From: an uncultured Candidatus Nemicrothrix sp.
GTDB taxonomy: Bacteria > Actinomycetota > Acidimicrobiia > Acidimicrobiales > MedAcidi-G1
NCBI GenBank assembly: GCA_913055915.1
Contig: CAJXKL010000009.1
Coordinates: forward strand, 1 to 64,000
DNA: 64,000 bases
Direction of reading: 5' to 3'
Below are positions 24,258 to 31,557 of the stretch, piece after piece. Positions within the stretch are counted from its first letter, which is position 1. The number at the start of each line of letters is the position of its first letter. A program made the translations under genes and the position numbers. The notes under the pieces are model-generated. The model ran no database searches and was not told where the DNA came from. It was given only the letters and a program-made list of their open reading frames with translations.

Positions 24258-25523
24258 GTGAGAACTGCTCGTAGCAACCGGCCGGCAAGGCGGTCAGCCG
24301 CCGGTTTCTATGGCTGGCAGATGGTTGGACTTGCCAGCCTCGTGGGAGTTCTCACCGGTCCTGGGCAGTCGATCGGGGTCTCTGTCTTTCGCCAACACCT
24401 CTCTGACGGACTCCACATCTCTGACTCGGCCATTGCCACCGCATATCTGGTGGGCACCCTGTTGTCCTCCACCTTTCAGCCGAGGATCGGCCGCTGGGTC
24501 GACGAGGTCGGTGTGCGGCGGGCATCAACTGTGTTCGGTGCCGTCTTCGCCCTGACGCTTGCCCACATGTCGCTGGTTCGTGGTGCCGTCTGGCTCACAG
24601 TCGGATTCTTTGGCATTCGGCTGCTCGGACAGGGCGCCCTTAGCATGACGTCAACCGTTTCGGTCATGCACTGGTTCGAACGACGTCGCGGATTTGCCCT
24701 GGGTCTGAAGATGACGCTCACGATGGGGGGCATCTCCGTCGTACCGGTTCTTCTGGCTCTCGCAATCGACGCCTGGGGTTGGCGCCTGGCATGGTTGGCG
24801 GCAGCGGCCGTGGTCGCCCTCACCGCAGTACCCGTTAGCTGGTTCGGCTACGTGAACCGACCCGCCGACCTGGGCCAGCAACCCGACGGTGGGCTTCGGC
24901 CTGACGATGACCAACCCGGGCCCACGCTCCCGTTGATCACAAGGTCAATGGCACTCCAGTTTCCAGCTTTCTGGATCCTCTCAGCGGTTACCGCCACCAA
25001 CGCCCTCTTTGGCACCGGCCTCTTGTTCCACCAGACCAACCTGCTCGGTGAGGTCGGCTATTCGAATACGCAGGCTGCAGCAATGTTCCTTCCACAGGCG
25101 GCTGGTGCCGTGGCCGGTGGCCTCACATTCGGATGGCTGGCTGACCGAAAGGTCCGACGGAGCCTCCCGGCGGCCGTGGCGCTGTTGCTGGCAACCACGA
25201 TGCTTCTGGGGGGTACAGCGACGACCTTCTCCACCATCTTGCTCTACTCGGTGATTCTGGGTGTGACAATGGGGAGTGGAGTCGCCGTGCAGAGTTCCCT
25301 GCTGCCAGCACTCTTCGGCATTGGCCACATCGGCTCCATTTCCGGCACCCTCGGCCTGGTTGGCGTGCTTGCCTCGGCGATGGGCGCACTGACCTTTTCG
25401 ATCGGAAGCACCGTGTTTGGCAGTTACCGGAGCGCCAGCCTGTGGCTCAGCGTGCTTCCGCTGCTGATCGCCCTGCTGGCAACCGTGTCCAGGCGACATT
25501 TCACTACGGATGATCGCTCCTGA
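24258..25523 (+). CDS. Major facilitator superfamily transporter
   Basis: This 421-residue protein has 12 hydrophobic helices in two six-helix halves joined by a charged loop (PADLGQQPDGGLRPDDDQPG, about residues 199-218). Visible MFS traits are FQPRIGRWVDEVGVRR (motif A between helices 2 and 3) and FGWLADRKVRRSLPAA (its repeat between helices 8 and 9). It looks like the monocarboxylate or oxalate/formate antiporter-like branch, but the substrate is unknown. It starts at GTG behind a leaderless -10. It is the last chromosomal gene before the island boundary and could serve the amino-acid operon upstream. Confidence 0.88.
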   Translation: MRTARSNRPARRSAAGFYGWQMVGLASLVGVLTGPGQSIGVSVFRQHLSDGLHISDSAIATAYLVGTLLSSTFQPRIGRWVDEVGVRRASTVFGAVFALTLAHMSLVRGAVWLTVGFFGIRLLGQGALSMTSTVSVMHWFERRRGFALGLKMTLTMGGISVVPVLLALAIDAWGWRLAWLAAAAVVALTAVPVSWFGYVNRPADLGQQPDGGLRPDDDQPGPTLPLITRSMALQFPAFWILSAVTATNALFGTGLLFHQTNLLGEVGYSNTQAAAMFLPQAAGAVAGGLTFGWLADRKVRRSLPAAVALLLATTMLLGGTATTFSTILLYSVILGVTMGSGVAVQSSLLPALFGIGHIGSISGTLGLVGVLASAMGALTFSIGSTVFGSYRSASLWLSVLPLLIALLATVSRRHFTTDDRS

Positions 25524-25557
25524 GGAACCCGCACCATCAGAAGTCTGGAATTGAGGG

Positions 25558-25642
25558 GAAAACACCAGAACCCCCTGCTGAGCAGGGGGTTCATGTGGAG
25601 CGGACGACGAGATTCGAACCCGCGACCCTCGCCTTGGCAAGG
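25558..25642. repeat. Island-flanking direct repeat, left copy (attachment-site candidate)
   Basis: This 85-bp stretch matches 34521-34605 with about three mismatches at a constant offset of 8963 bp. It contains a terminator hairpin and the 3' half of tRNA-Gly(GCC) through the anticodon arm. This is the structure left when an element integrates at a tRNA gene. Confidence 0.85.
25571..25589 (-). terminator. Terminator hairpin of the displaced tRNA-Gly 3' end
   Basis: A CCCCCTGCT/AGCAGGGGG stem, followed on the minus strand by TTCTGGTGTTTTC. It is the same terminator as at the intact tRNA-Gly. Confidence 0.6.
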
Positions 25643-25643
25643 C
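25596..25643 (-). pseudogene. tRNA-Gly(GCC) 3' fragment
   Basis: Acceptor 3' strand with CCA, T arm and the complete anticodon arm GCCTTGCCAAGGC are present, while the D arm and 5' acceptor strand are lost. The outer anticodon-stem pair differs from the intact gene as a compensated change (G-C for A-T). It is the displaced half of the target tRNA. Confidence 0.8.
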
Positions 25644-25657
25644 ATGTCAACCTATTT

Positions 25658-25769
25658 CGCTGACCTGTGCAAACACACGGAAACCGCCTCTGGCCTGCTG
25701 TTCCAGTTGATCACTGGTTCGCGCTGGTTCGCGTTGTTTCGCGACGTCTCGCGGCCTGTACGCGGCCTG
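25658..25769. repeat. 112-bp arm-like module with tandem 10-bp repeats, copy 1
   Basis: About 95 percent identical to 30585-30696. It ends in four consecutive 10-bp units, GTTCGCGCTG, GTTCGCGTTG, TTTCGCGACG and TCTCGCGGCC, then TGTACGCGGCC. Such iterons next to a tRNA attachment site look like arm-type sites for a recombinase or its accessory factor. Confidence 0.65.
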
Positions 25770-25838
25770 CCAGAACGGCCTAGTCCTCGAAGATCGATGG
25801 AAGAGACCGCAGGAGCTCTAAGCGGGTGGCTGGCTGGT

Positions 25839-26168
25839 TCAGGTCCCCGGAGGGCTGTAGGTCATGGCTCCACTGACCGTTGCGGTAGCGGCATCGATCT
25901 CCTCCGGGGTCAACAGGACGGTCATGCTTCCTGCGACCATTCCCGATGCCGAGACAGCGAGGCTCACTGCGGCGGCATCGGCATTCGAGGGAAAGTCGGC
26001 GATTATCACGGCGTCGCTCTCACCAAAGGCGAAGTAGAAAGACTCAAGGGTTCCACCCACTGACTCCATCGCAGCGTTTGCGGCGGCCACTCGAGCCGAT
26101 CCCCCTTCGGACAGGAGGCCCTGGACCCCCTCGGTGGTGTAGCTAGCGTTGAACATGTACTTGGGCAT
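25839..26168 (-). CDS. GYD-domain protein
   Basis: This 109-residue protein starts MPKYMFNASYTTEGVQGLL, typical of the GYD/DUF1330-like alpha-beta barrel family. It continues VGGTLESFYFAFGESDAVII, where the family's GYD-type turn is replaced by GESDAV. The function of the family is unknown; small dimeric barrels of this kind often bind or oxidise aromatic ligands. Two ATGs are adjacent; the second (26168) has GGAG 6 nt upstream and is preferred. It forms a pair with the next small barrel-like gene at 26197, 28 bp upstream in the same direction. Confidence 0.78.
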   Translation of the reverse strand: MPKYMFNASYTTEGVQGLLSEGGSARVAAANAAMESVGGTLESFYFAFGESDAVIIADFPSNADAAAVSLAVSASGMVAGSMTVLLTPEEIDAATATVSGAMTYSPPGT

Positions 26169-26196
26169 CATGGTCTCCTTGGTTGTCTGCTCTTGT

Positions 26197-26505
26197 TCAG
26201 GAAAAGAGGTCTTGAGTGATGTGCTGGGACACCATCCTTGCCGGTGGGTCGGACACGAACTCCCCGCCAAGAGCCCGCCAGTCGTCGTCGCTGGGCAGAG
26301 CCTCCAGAAAGGCACCGAGTGCCACTGCATCCGGGAAGGAACACACGTAGGTCATGGTGTGACCCGGTCCAGCCACATTGTTGAGCAACAGAACCTTCTC
26401 TGCCCCCAGGCGCTGGTGGATCTGGGTGGACCGGCGGCAGACCTTGATGAAGTCTCCCTCCCGCCCCTGGGCAACCTCCCATGTGGTCTGTGTCAAATGC
26501 TTCAT
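26197..26505 (-). CDS. Small ferredoxin-like (NIPSNAP/dimeric alpha-beta barrel type) protein
   Basis: This 102-residue protein begins MKHLTQTTWEVAQGREGDFI and continues RLGAEKVLLLNNVAGPGHTMTYVCSF. That beta-alpha-beta pattern with a central GPGH turn is typical of NIPSNAP or dimeric alpha-beta barrel proteins. I do not recognise a specific family. The C-terminal SDPPARMVSQHITQDLFS resembles the end strand of such barrels. It precedes the GYD gene in the same orientation, and the two may be co-transcribed. The 298 bp upstream (26506-26803) contain short GC hairpins but no gene I can support. Confidence 0.6.
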   Translation of the reverse strand: MKHLTQTTWEVAQGREGDFIKVCRRSTQIHQRLGAEKVLLLNNVAGPGHTMTYVCSFPDAVALGAFLEALPSDDDWRALGGEFVSDPPARMVSQHITQDLFS

Positions 26506-26803
26506 GTTGTCCTCATTCTGTTGTACCGCTCGGTGGGACAGTAGCGAGGGCGGGGAAGCACCTCAAGAGAACCTGAGGCTTGTAGGCCTCACCCCTTGAC
26601 AAGGGCCTGAGGGGGGCGGTTGTGCACTGTTTCGTTGTGCAGGCCGCCTACTCGCCAACAACGTCAATCCACTAAAGCGAAAACCTCAATAGCACAGTCA
26701 CCGAGGTCACCGTCAGCCATACAGGGCTGATTCAGTGGGTAGTTAGGGAGATGAAGGTGTCCTAGTCTGAGACCACAGCACCACCATGCGAGGATGACCC
26801 TTC

Positions 26804-27598
26804 GTGTCCCAGACCTTCCATCAGGTCGATGCCTTCACCAATGAGCCGTTTCGGGGGAATCCGGCAGCCGTGTTCGTACTCGACGAACCGGCGGACCCGG
26901 TCTGGATGCAGTCAGTGGCTCTGGAAATGAATCTGTCGGAAACGGCCTTTTGCCACTCGTCGCCCCGGACCAGCGAGGAATGGGACCTTCGCTGGTTTAC
27001 GCCGACGGCCGAAATGGACCTATGCGGCCACGCCACACTGGCCACTGCGCACGTGCTGGTCGAAGAGCACGGCGCGGGCGGCGAGATCGAATTCCAAACC
27101 AAGTCCGGCCGGTTGACAGCGATATCCGTGGATGGGGGAATACGTCTCGACTTTCCAGTGGACGTCGTCAACATCCTCCCGGTGTCCGAGAAGATGACCG
27201 ATGCCCTTGGCCTACCAATAGTCGACGCCGGAATAGGCCTCACCGACCTCGTTCTGGAGGTCGGCACGGCAGCCGACGTCCGCGGCTGTGCCCCTGACCT
27301 ACAACTGCTGGCCCGCCTAGCGGACCGTGGGGTGGTGGTCACCGCCCAGTGTGATGACCGGGACGACATCGACATCGTTTCACGGGTGTTCGCCCCGAAC
27401 GTCGGGATCCCCGAAGACCCGGTGACTGGGTCGGCCCACACCACGCTGGCCGCCTGGTGGGCGCCCCGCCTCGGTCCGGTGCTGCGTGCCGAACAGGCGT
27501 CATCGCGTGGGGGTGAACTGGACGTCAGCCTGGTCGGCGAACGCGTACACCTCACCGGCTGTGCCGTGACGGTGGCCCGTGGGATGCTTCTGATATGA
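26804..27598 (+). CDS. PhzF-family isomerase/epimerase
   Basis: This 264-residue protein has the PhzF fold: TFHQVDAFTNEPFRGNPAAVFVLDEP at the start, EMNLSETAFCHSS with the catalytic Glu (about residue 46), CGHATLATAHVLVEE, and VFAPNVGIPEDPVTGSAHTTLAAWWAPRLG near the end. PhzF itself isomerises a phenazine precursor. Most homologues are uncharacterised isomerases of small acids, so no pathway is assigned. The GTG start lies about 10 nt after GAGG. It is convergent with the thioesterase, with a GC hairpin between. Confidence 0.88.
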   Translation: MSQTFHQVDAFTNEPFRGNPAAVFVLDEPADPVWMQSVALEMNLSETAFCHSSPRTSEEWDLRWFTPTAEMDLCGHATLATAHVLVEEHGAGGEIEFQTKSGRLTAISVDGGIRLDFPVDVVNILPVSEKMTDALGLPIVDAGIGLTDLVLEVGTAADVRGCAPDLQLLARLADRGVVVTAQCDDRDDIDIVSRVFAPNVGIPEDPVTGSAHTTLAAWWAPRLGPVLRAEQASSRGGELDVSLVGERVHLTGCAVTVARGMLLI

Positions 27599-27627
27599 GG
27601 GAACGGACCTGAAATTGCGATGATCCT

Positions 27628-27641
27628 CCCGCTTCGGCGGG
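27628..27641. terminator. Hairpin between phzF-like and thioesterase genes
   Basis: CCCGC-TTCG-GCGGG is a 5-bp GC stem with a stable UUCG-type loop between two convergent genes. There is no U tract. Confidence 0.4.
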
Positions 27642-27667
27642 CCCGGCACCCACGTCGCGGTCCCCAC

Positions 27668-28051
27668 TCACCCGCTCAGGTGGGCCCGGACAGCCGGTGG
27701 TGGCGCCATGGGTACATGGTCACCACCCGAGACGCCGACGTAGTACACGGTCGCCGTCAGGACTACGCGGTCCTCCACCCGGACGTCGAAGGCCATGTCG
27801 AACGACGTGGTCCCCCACCGCACGACCTCGGCCGTCACCACCAACTCATCATGCACCCCGGCCGGTCCGTGCCAGGTGAGGTCGGCCCGGCGCAACATCA
27901 CTTCCCAGCCGGTGGACTCGAAGTCCGTATCTAGTGTCCGGAGCCACGAATCCGCGACGTCGTCCAGGTACGCCAGGTAGTGGGCGTTGAATACAACGCC
28001 CTGCAGGTCAACCTCGCCGTAGCGGACGCGGATGTTTTGTGTGTAGGCCAC
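27668..28051 (-). CDS. 4-hydroxybenzoyl-CoA thioesterase-like protein
   Basis: This 127-residue hotdog protein has RVRYGEVDLQGVVFNAHYLAYLDD (about residues 8-31), in which Asp in the EVDLQGVVFN motif is the catalytic residue of 4HBT/YbgC thioesterases. The core strand LVVTAEVVRWGTTSFDMAFDV and C-terminal VVLTATVYYVGV follow. It should cleave short or aryl acyl-CoA. The frame is open to 28162, but the family N terminus (AYTQNIRVRYGEVD) fits the GTG at 28051. A CCCCAC-TTCG-GTGGGG hairpin at 28096-28111 lies upstream; otherwise 28052-28244 holds nothing I recognise. Confidence 0.82.
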   Translation of the reverse strand: MAYTQNIRVRYGEVDLQGVVFNAHYLAYLDDVADSWLRTLDTDFESTGWEVMLRRADLTWHGPAGVHDELVVTAEVVRWGTTSFDMAFDVRVEDRVVLTATVYYVGVSGGDHVPMAPPPAVRAHLSG

Positions 28052-28244
28052 TCTCCAACTTTCTGTAGTCCTCTTGGTACCGCCCAACCTTAGGCCCCCA
28101 CTTCGGTGGGGATTTCGTCGTTGGGGTCGGATCGCTGCTGAAGTTTCCATTCCTCCCTCCATGGGTGCTGATGCTGATTTCCTGCATCCATGGGGAAGTG
28201 TTTTTCGGTAACTAGTCCTGCTCGCCGGGTGGCAAACTGAACGG

Positions 28245-28796
28245 ATGGTGGCCTGCCCGACGCTTGAAACCGATCGCCTGGTCCTGCGCCCATTCCGGGA
28301 CGACGACCTTGCCGATCAGTTCGCCATGATGGACAGCCCCGAGGTTCGGGCTGCCCTGCGGATCCCGGACGGTGCAGGGTTGCCCGAGGCATTCAACGCG
28401 ATGGCTTCTGTGCTTGGTCAGTGGGAGTTACGGGGCACTGGACATTGGGCACTCGAGGAGAAGGATTCTGGACAATTCGTCGGAAGCGCTGGGTTGAACC
28501 GGCCCGAACGTCACAACTGGCCGGGTGTCGAGGTCGGGTGGACGCTCCACCCCAGCCAGTGGGGGCGTGGCTACGCGACAGAGGCGGGAGCGGCGGCAGT
28601 CCGCTACGGGTTCGAGGAACTCGGCGAGGAACGACTCTTCAGTTGCATCGTGCCTGACAACCACCGGTCACAGGCAGTGGCCCGGCGGCTTGGGTTCGAA
28701 CTGATCGAGGAAAGGGTCATTTCGTTTTTTCCGGATGAACCCGAGGCACATGGCATCTGGGCCTTGGATAGGAATACTGCAGACTTCAGCCGTTGA
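28245..28796 (+). CDS. GNAT N-acetyltransferase (RimJ/RimL type)
   Basis: This 183-residue protein starts with ETDRLVLRPFRDDDLADQFA, the RimJ/RimL opening. It has the acetyl-CoA pyrophosphate loop WGRGYATEAGAAAVRYGFEEL (about residues 106-126) and the SCIVPDNHRSQAVARRLGFE segment that closes the fold. The acceptor may be a protein N terminus or a small amine and cannot be told. It is an isolated island gene with the left copy of a 19-bp repeat just after its stop. Confidence 0.86.
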   Translation: MVACPTLETDRLVLRPFRDDDLADQFAMMDSPEVRAALRIPDGAGLPEAFNAMASVLGQWELRGTGHWALEEKDSGQFVGSAGLNRPERHNWPGVEVGWTLHPSQWGRGYATEAGAAAVRYGFEELGEERLFSCIVPDNHRSQAVARRLGFELIEERVISFFPDEPEAHGIWALDRNTADFSR

Positions 28797-28801
28797 GCAG
28801 C

Positions 28802-28820
28802 GCCTGAACTGGTTTGGCCG
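28802..28820. repeat. 19-bp direct repeat flanking the SET gene, left copy
   Basis: gcctgaactggtttggccg is perfectly repeated at 29394-29412. The two copies bracket only the SET-domain gene. Confidence 0.85.
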
Positions 28821-28848
28821 AACCGCACCTACGGGCGGGATGCGGGGA

Positions 28849-29361
28849 TCACCCTGTCGGTCGTTTCTCCAGATCCGAGAGTTCTTGGCTGTATCGATCC
28901 ACGAACCAGTCGGCCAGCAACGGCACGTATTCGCGTTGTATTCCCGGAGGCAGGGCAAAGAAACTCACCGAGGTCATCCCTCTGCATCGACTTGCGCCAC
29001 AGTTGCAGGGCCAAGAGGCGCCGCCACCGTTGTTGATCATGTAGTCGATCGTGATCTCTTCGCCCTGGCTGATTCGGCGACGGGCAACGATCTCCGGTCG
29101 ATCGTCGACGAATCGTTCCCATGCGTTGGGATCGCAACTGTGGTTGTAGTGGCGGTCGGGGACGCCGTACAGGACGACTTGGCCCTCGGGGTGATGCCAG
29201 TTGCAGTGCTCGACGTGTTCGTCTCGGCCGGATCGCAATGGGGCGTCAGCGGTGATCTCACGGACGATGTTGACCACCCGGATGGTTTCCCCGACAGCGA
29301 AACTTCGGCTGGCGAAGACTCCAGATCCCTCGATATCAGAGTGCCGAACCTCCACATCCAT
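28849..29361 (-). CDS. SET-domain protein (lysine methyltransferase-like)
   Basis: This 170-residue protein holds a compact SET domain. VEVRHSDIEGSGVFASRSF (N-terminal SET strand), DRHYNHSCDPNAWE (the NHSCxPN knot and SAM site) and GEEITIDYMIN (catalytic Tyr) are in order. A post-SET-like Cys cluster, WPCNCGASRCRG, follows and would bind zinc with the NHSC Cys. It should use SAM to methylate protein lysine. I start at ATG 29361 because TACCGT lies 6 nt upstream. The longer frame would translate the flanking 19-bp repeat. Confidence 0.88.
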   Translation of the reverse strand: MDVEVRHSDIEGSGVFASRSFAVGETIRVVNIVREITADAPLRSGRDEHVEHCNWHHPEGQVVLYGVPDRHYNHSCDPNAWERFVDDRPEIVARRRISQGEEITIDYMINNGGGASWPCNCGASRCRGMTSVSFFALPPGIQREYVPLLADWFVDRYSQELSDLEKRPTG

Positions 29362-29367
29362 GACCGG

Positions 29368-29373
29368 ACGGTA
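29368..29373 (-). promoter_or_regulatory. Leaderless -10 (TACCGT) for the SET gene
   Basis: TACCGT on the minus strand with a 6-nt spacer to the ATG at 29361. Confidence 0.5.
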
Positions 29374-29393
29374 GTCCTCGATGCCCCACGCTG

Positions 29394-29412
29394 GCCTGAA
29401 CTGGTTTGGCCG
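29394..29412. repeat. 19-bp direct repeat flanking the SET gene, right copy
   Basis: Identical to 28802-28820. It ends the small SET-gene unit and precedes a more AT-rich stretch. Confidence 0.85.
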
Positions 29413-29546
29413 CAAAGGCTGACTTCAGGCCCCTACGGAAGCGATGCTGTTGCCGTGCAGTCGATGGGGACCGTTAAGGGTTTTTCCGTAGATAGTCGCT
29501 GTTGCCGGGGGGCGTACCACCAATACCAAACCTCCATCGTTGCATA

Positions 29547-29569
29547 TAGGAATGATTCCCATTATTCTA
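29547..29569. promoter_or_regulatory. Zur/Fur-type operator candidate before the ZIP transporter
   Basis: The core AATGATTCCCATT lies in an AT-rich interrupted palindrome (AATG...CATT) similar to zinc-repressor boxes. It ends 6 bp before the ATG at 29576, where a bound repressor would block transcription. A ZIP importer is the classic Zur target. Confidence 0.5.
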
Positions 29570-29575
29570 TTTTGT

Positions 29576-30439
29576 ATGGGACCGCTCTACATATCTCTGG
29601 TGATAGTCATCGTTTCTCTTGGGGCAGGCCTACTGCCCCAGGTTTTCGCTAACAAGATTTCATCGCAGAGTCTGACAGATCTGACTGGCTTTGCATCCGG
29701 CCTGTTGCTGGCTTCGGCATTCTTGGTCGTAGTCCCGGAGGGTTTCCATACTGCTGCCACAGGTGACGGCGTATTTTCTTCTGATCCCCTGGTGATGGGT
29801 CTTGCTGCCCTGGCCGGATTTATCGTGTTATTGGCGTTGGAAGGCTTAGGGATTGGTCACGCCGTCCACGAGGAGCATCATGACCACGCGACCGGGCACG
29901 GCCATGAACACGTACATCACCCTTTCTCAGGGAGAGTCATCGCAATCGGGCTGTCAGCGCACGCCTTGGCAGATGGCGTTGCAATTGGAGCGGCGGCCGC
30001 ATCTGGTGAGACATCATTCTCATTACTTGTGGCATTTGCGGTGGTCGTTCATCGCGTGCCGGCTGCGCTGAGCCTGGGGATATTTCTGCTTCATCAACCA
30101 GGTGGAAGGAGATCAGCCCTAAAGGGCCTTCTGTTATTCACCTTCGCTACACCAGCAGCCCTTGCCCTTTCGTACCTGGTGCTTAACGATGTAGATGAAT
30201 CAATCTTGGCTCTCGTGCTGCTCTTCTCGGCTGGGACTTTCGTCTACGTAGCCACAATCGATACTTTGCCAGCCATCCACAATCCGGCCACTGGTCAGCG
30301 TTCAGTGCGCAACGTGCTATCAAGCGCTGCAGTGCTTTCCATAATCCTGATATTGCTGAACAACGCTGGGGTCTTGGAACACAGCCATCTCGAAGGTGAC
30401 TACAACCATGATGACGTTCACGTCGAGGAAAGTCTTTGA
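29576..30439 (+). CDS. ZIP-family metal transporter
   Basis: This 287-residue membrane protein has about seven to eight helices and the His-rich loop AVHEEHHDHATGHGHEHVHH between helices 3 and 4. Metal-path motifs follow: IAIGLSAHALADGVAIGAAA (helix 4, HxxxDG) and AFAVVVHRVPAALSLGIFL (helix 5, HRxPA). The C-terminal tail is again His/Asp-rich. It should import zinc or a related divalent cation. In-frame starts at 29540 and 29552 would put the metal box inside the gene, so ATG 29576 is preferred. Base composition is visibly more AT-rich than neighbours, suggesting recent transfer. Confidence 0.87.
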   Translation: MGPLYISLVIVIVSLGAGLLPQVFANKISSQSLTDLTGFASGLLLASAFLVVVPEGFHTAATGDGVFSSDPLVMGLAALAGFIVLLALEGLGIGHAVHEEHHDHATGHGHEHVHHPFSGRVIAIGLSAHALADGVAIGAAAASGETSFSLLVAFAVVVHRVPAALSLGIFLLHQPGGRRSALKGLLLFTFATPAALALSYLVLNDVDESILALVLLFSAGTFVYVATIDTLPAIHNPATGQRSVRNVLSSAAVLSIILILLNNAGVLEHSHLEGDYNHDDVHVEESL

Positions 30440-30525
30440 TCTTCGTCGACGAAGACTACGACTGCGCCGACAACCCCGACGGTGACCACCACCAACTCAA
30501 ACGAAAGTAGCCGGGGCTATCTCTG

Positions 30526-30572
30526 TCGGGCTGAGAGGATTTGAACCTCCGACCTTCGGTCCCCCAGATCGA
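30526..30572 (-). pseudogene. tRNA-Pro(GGG) 3' fragment inside the island
   Basis: The minus strand shows the anticodon loop CTGGGGG (anticodon GGG), stem half ACCGA, T arm GGAGG-TTCAAAT-CCTCT, acceptor strand CAGCCCG and discriminator A. The D arm and 5' acceptor strand are missing, and the 5' anticodon stem has one mismatch. It is a second displaced tRNA half, followed by the same arm-like module as the tRNA-Gly half. Confidence 0.75.
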
Positions 30573-30584
30573 TGCACCCCAATC

Positions 30585-30696
30585 CGCTGACCTGCGCAAA
30601 CGCCCGGAAACCGCGTCTGGCCTGCTATTCTAGTTGATCACTGGTTCGCGCTGGTTCGCGTTGTTTCGCGACGTCTCGCGGCCTGTACGCGGCCTG
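30585..30696. repeat. 112-bp arm-like module with tandem 10-bp repeats, copy 2
   Basis: About 95 percent identical to 25658-25769, with the 10-bp units fully conserved. It occupies most of the 331-bp gap 30440-30770, together with the tRNA-Pro fragment and one copy of the GTGTAGATACG repeat. Confidence 0.65.
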
Positions 30697-30735
30697 AGGG
30701 GGGATGGGGGCGGGAGCCCTAGGTGTAGATACGCG
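30697..30735. repeat. Short dispersed repeat, copy A
   Basis: A G-rich stretch followed by CCCTAGGTGTAGATACG. It is related to copies at 32537-32585, 32731-32750 and 34326-34374. Confidence 0.6.
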
Positions 30736-30770
30736 AAACGGTGTCCTGTTTCGGCGGTCTGGTTCAAACC

Positions 30771-31316
30771 TTATGCACTCCCTGGGATAATCCCCCAGCG
30801 GATCCGTGCCCAGTAGCGCTCGTGGAAGAAATAGAGCACCAACTTGGTGATGACCTCAAACCCGCCGATCGAAATTGCTGTGGCCAGATTGCCGGTGAAG
30901 ACGAGCCCGAGCACCATGGTGTCCGCGCTTGCCAGCACTCGCCATGTCGCCGTCTTGGTGGCCGAGCGCCGCCGACCGTCCCGGTAGTGACCCTCCTCGT
31001 CCAAGGCGCGATCCCATCGCAACCGCGACCAAAGCCGCTCATGTAGGTAGTAGAGCGTCATCTTGGTTGCCACTTCTGTCAAGGCGATTGTGGCCGCGGT
31101 TCTTATCTTGTCCGTGCCACTTGTCTCCTCAAGGCCGAACAGTGGACCGAGAAAACTCAGGATGACAAAGGACAGAAGCAGGGTGTCGAGTGTTCCCACT
31201 ACCCGCCAAGAGATCGCCTTGACGATCGAGCGCGCCGGTTGGATTTCCGGCGGGTTCGGGGGATCTAGGCGCGGGTCCTCAGGACCGAAGATTGGACTTT
31301 CTGGGTGTTCTCTCAT
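30771..31316 (-). CDS. DUF2061 membrane protein, two tandem repeats
   Basis: This 181-residue protein contains two copies of the DUF2061 unit. Unit 1 runs from SIVKAISWRVVGTLDTLLLS to TLYYLHERLWSRLRW. Unit 2 runs from SATKTATWRVLASADTMVLG to VLYFFHERYWARIRWG. Each has two hydrophobic helices and a terminal HERxWxRIRW motif. The family is of unknown function; its members are small membrane proteins. The frame is open to 31610, but ATG 31316 (MREHPESP) is the first sensible start. No Shine-Dalgarno is seen. Confidence 0.82.
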   Translation of the reverse strand: MREHPESPIFGPEDPRLDPPNPPEIQPARSIVKAISWRVVGTLDTLLLSFVILSFLGPLFGLEETSGTDKIRTAATIALTEVATKMTLYYLHERLWSRLRWDRALDEEGHYRDGRRRSATKTATWRVLASADTMVLGLVFTGNLATAISIGGFEVITKLVLYFFHERYWARIRWGIIPGSA

Positions 31317-31543
31317 TTCGATTTGAGTCTGGCATGTCTTCCCTGAGAGTTCTTGACTGGGGTGAGCCCCCACCCCGAGGGGGGTGGGCCACCCTGCTGG
31401 TCGCCCAGGAGACCACCAGGTGCCGCATTGGTAACTTGTGCTGATTGCTGGCCTGACGGGCGACCTCGTGCCTGACAGCGGCGACTCTTGCTTCTTCGGC
31501 GCCAGTCGATTCCCCAGCGTCGGCTGTGCACGCACGGTGGGAC

Positions 31544-31549
31544 TACGGT
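31544..31549 (+). promoter_or_regulatory. Leaderless -10 (TACGGT) for the haloalkane dehalogenase
   Basis: TACGGT with an 8-nt spacer to the ATG at 31558. Confidence 0.45.
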
Positions 31550-31557
31550 CCGCCGGT

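Noticed and set aside
25710-25769. A CRISPR-like array of 10-bp repeats
   Set aside because: Units are adjacent without spacers, too short, and there are no cas genes; iterons of an attachment site fit better.
26506-26803. A gene or RNA in the gap before phzF
   Set aside because: Only short GC inverted repeats are visible, and no frame looks coding.
30440-30514. A possible C-terminal coding remnant (DEDYDCADNPDGDHHQLKRK) after the ZIP gene
   Set aside because: It is short, has no start, and I recognise no family; it could be the tail of a lost gene, but the support is too thin.
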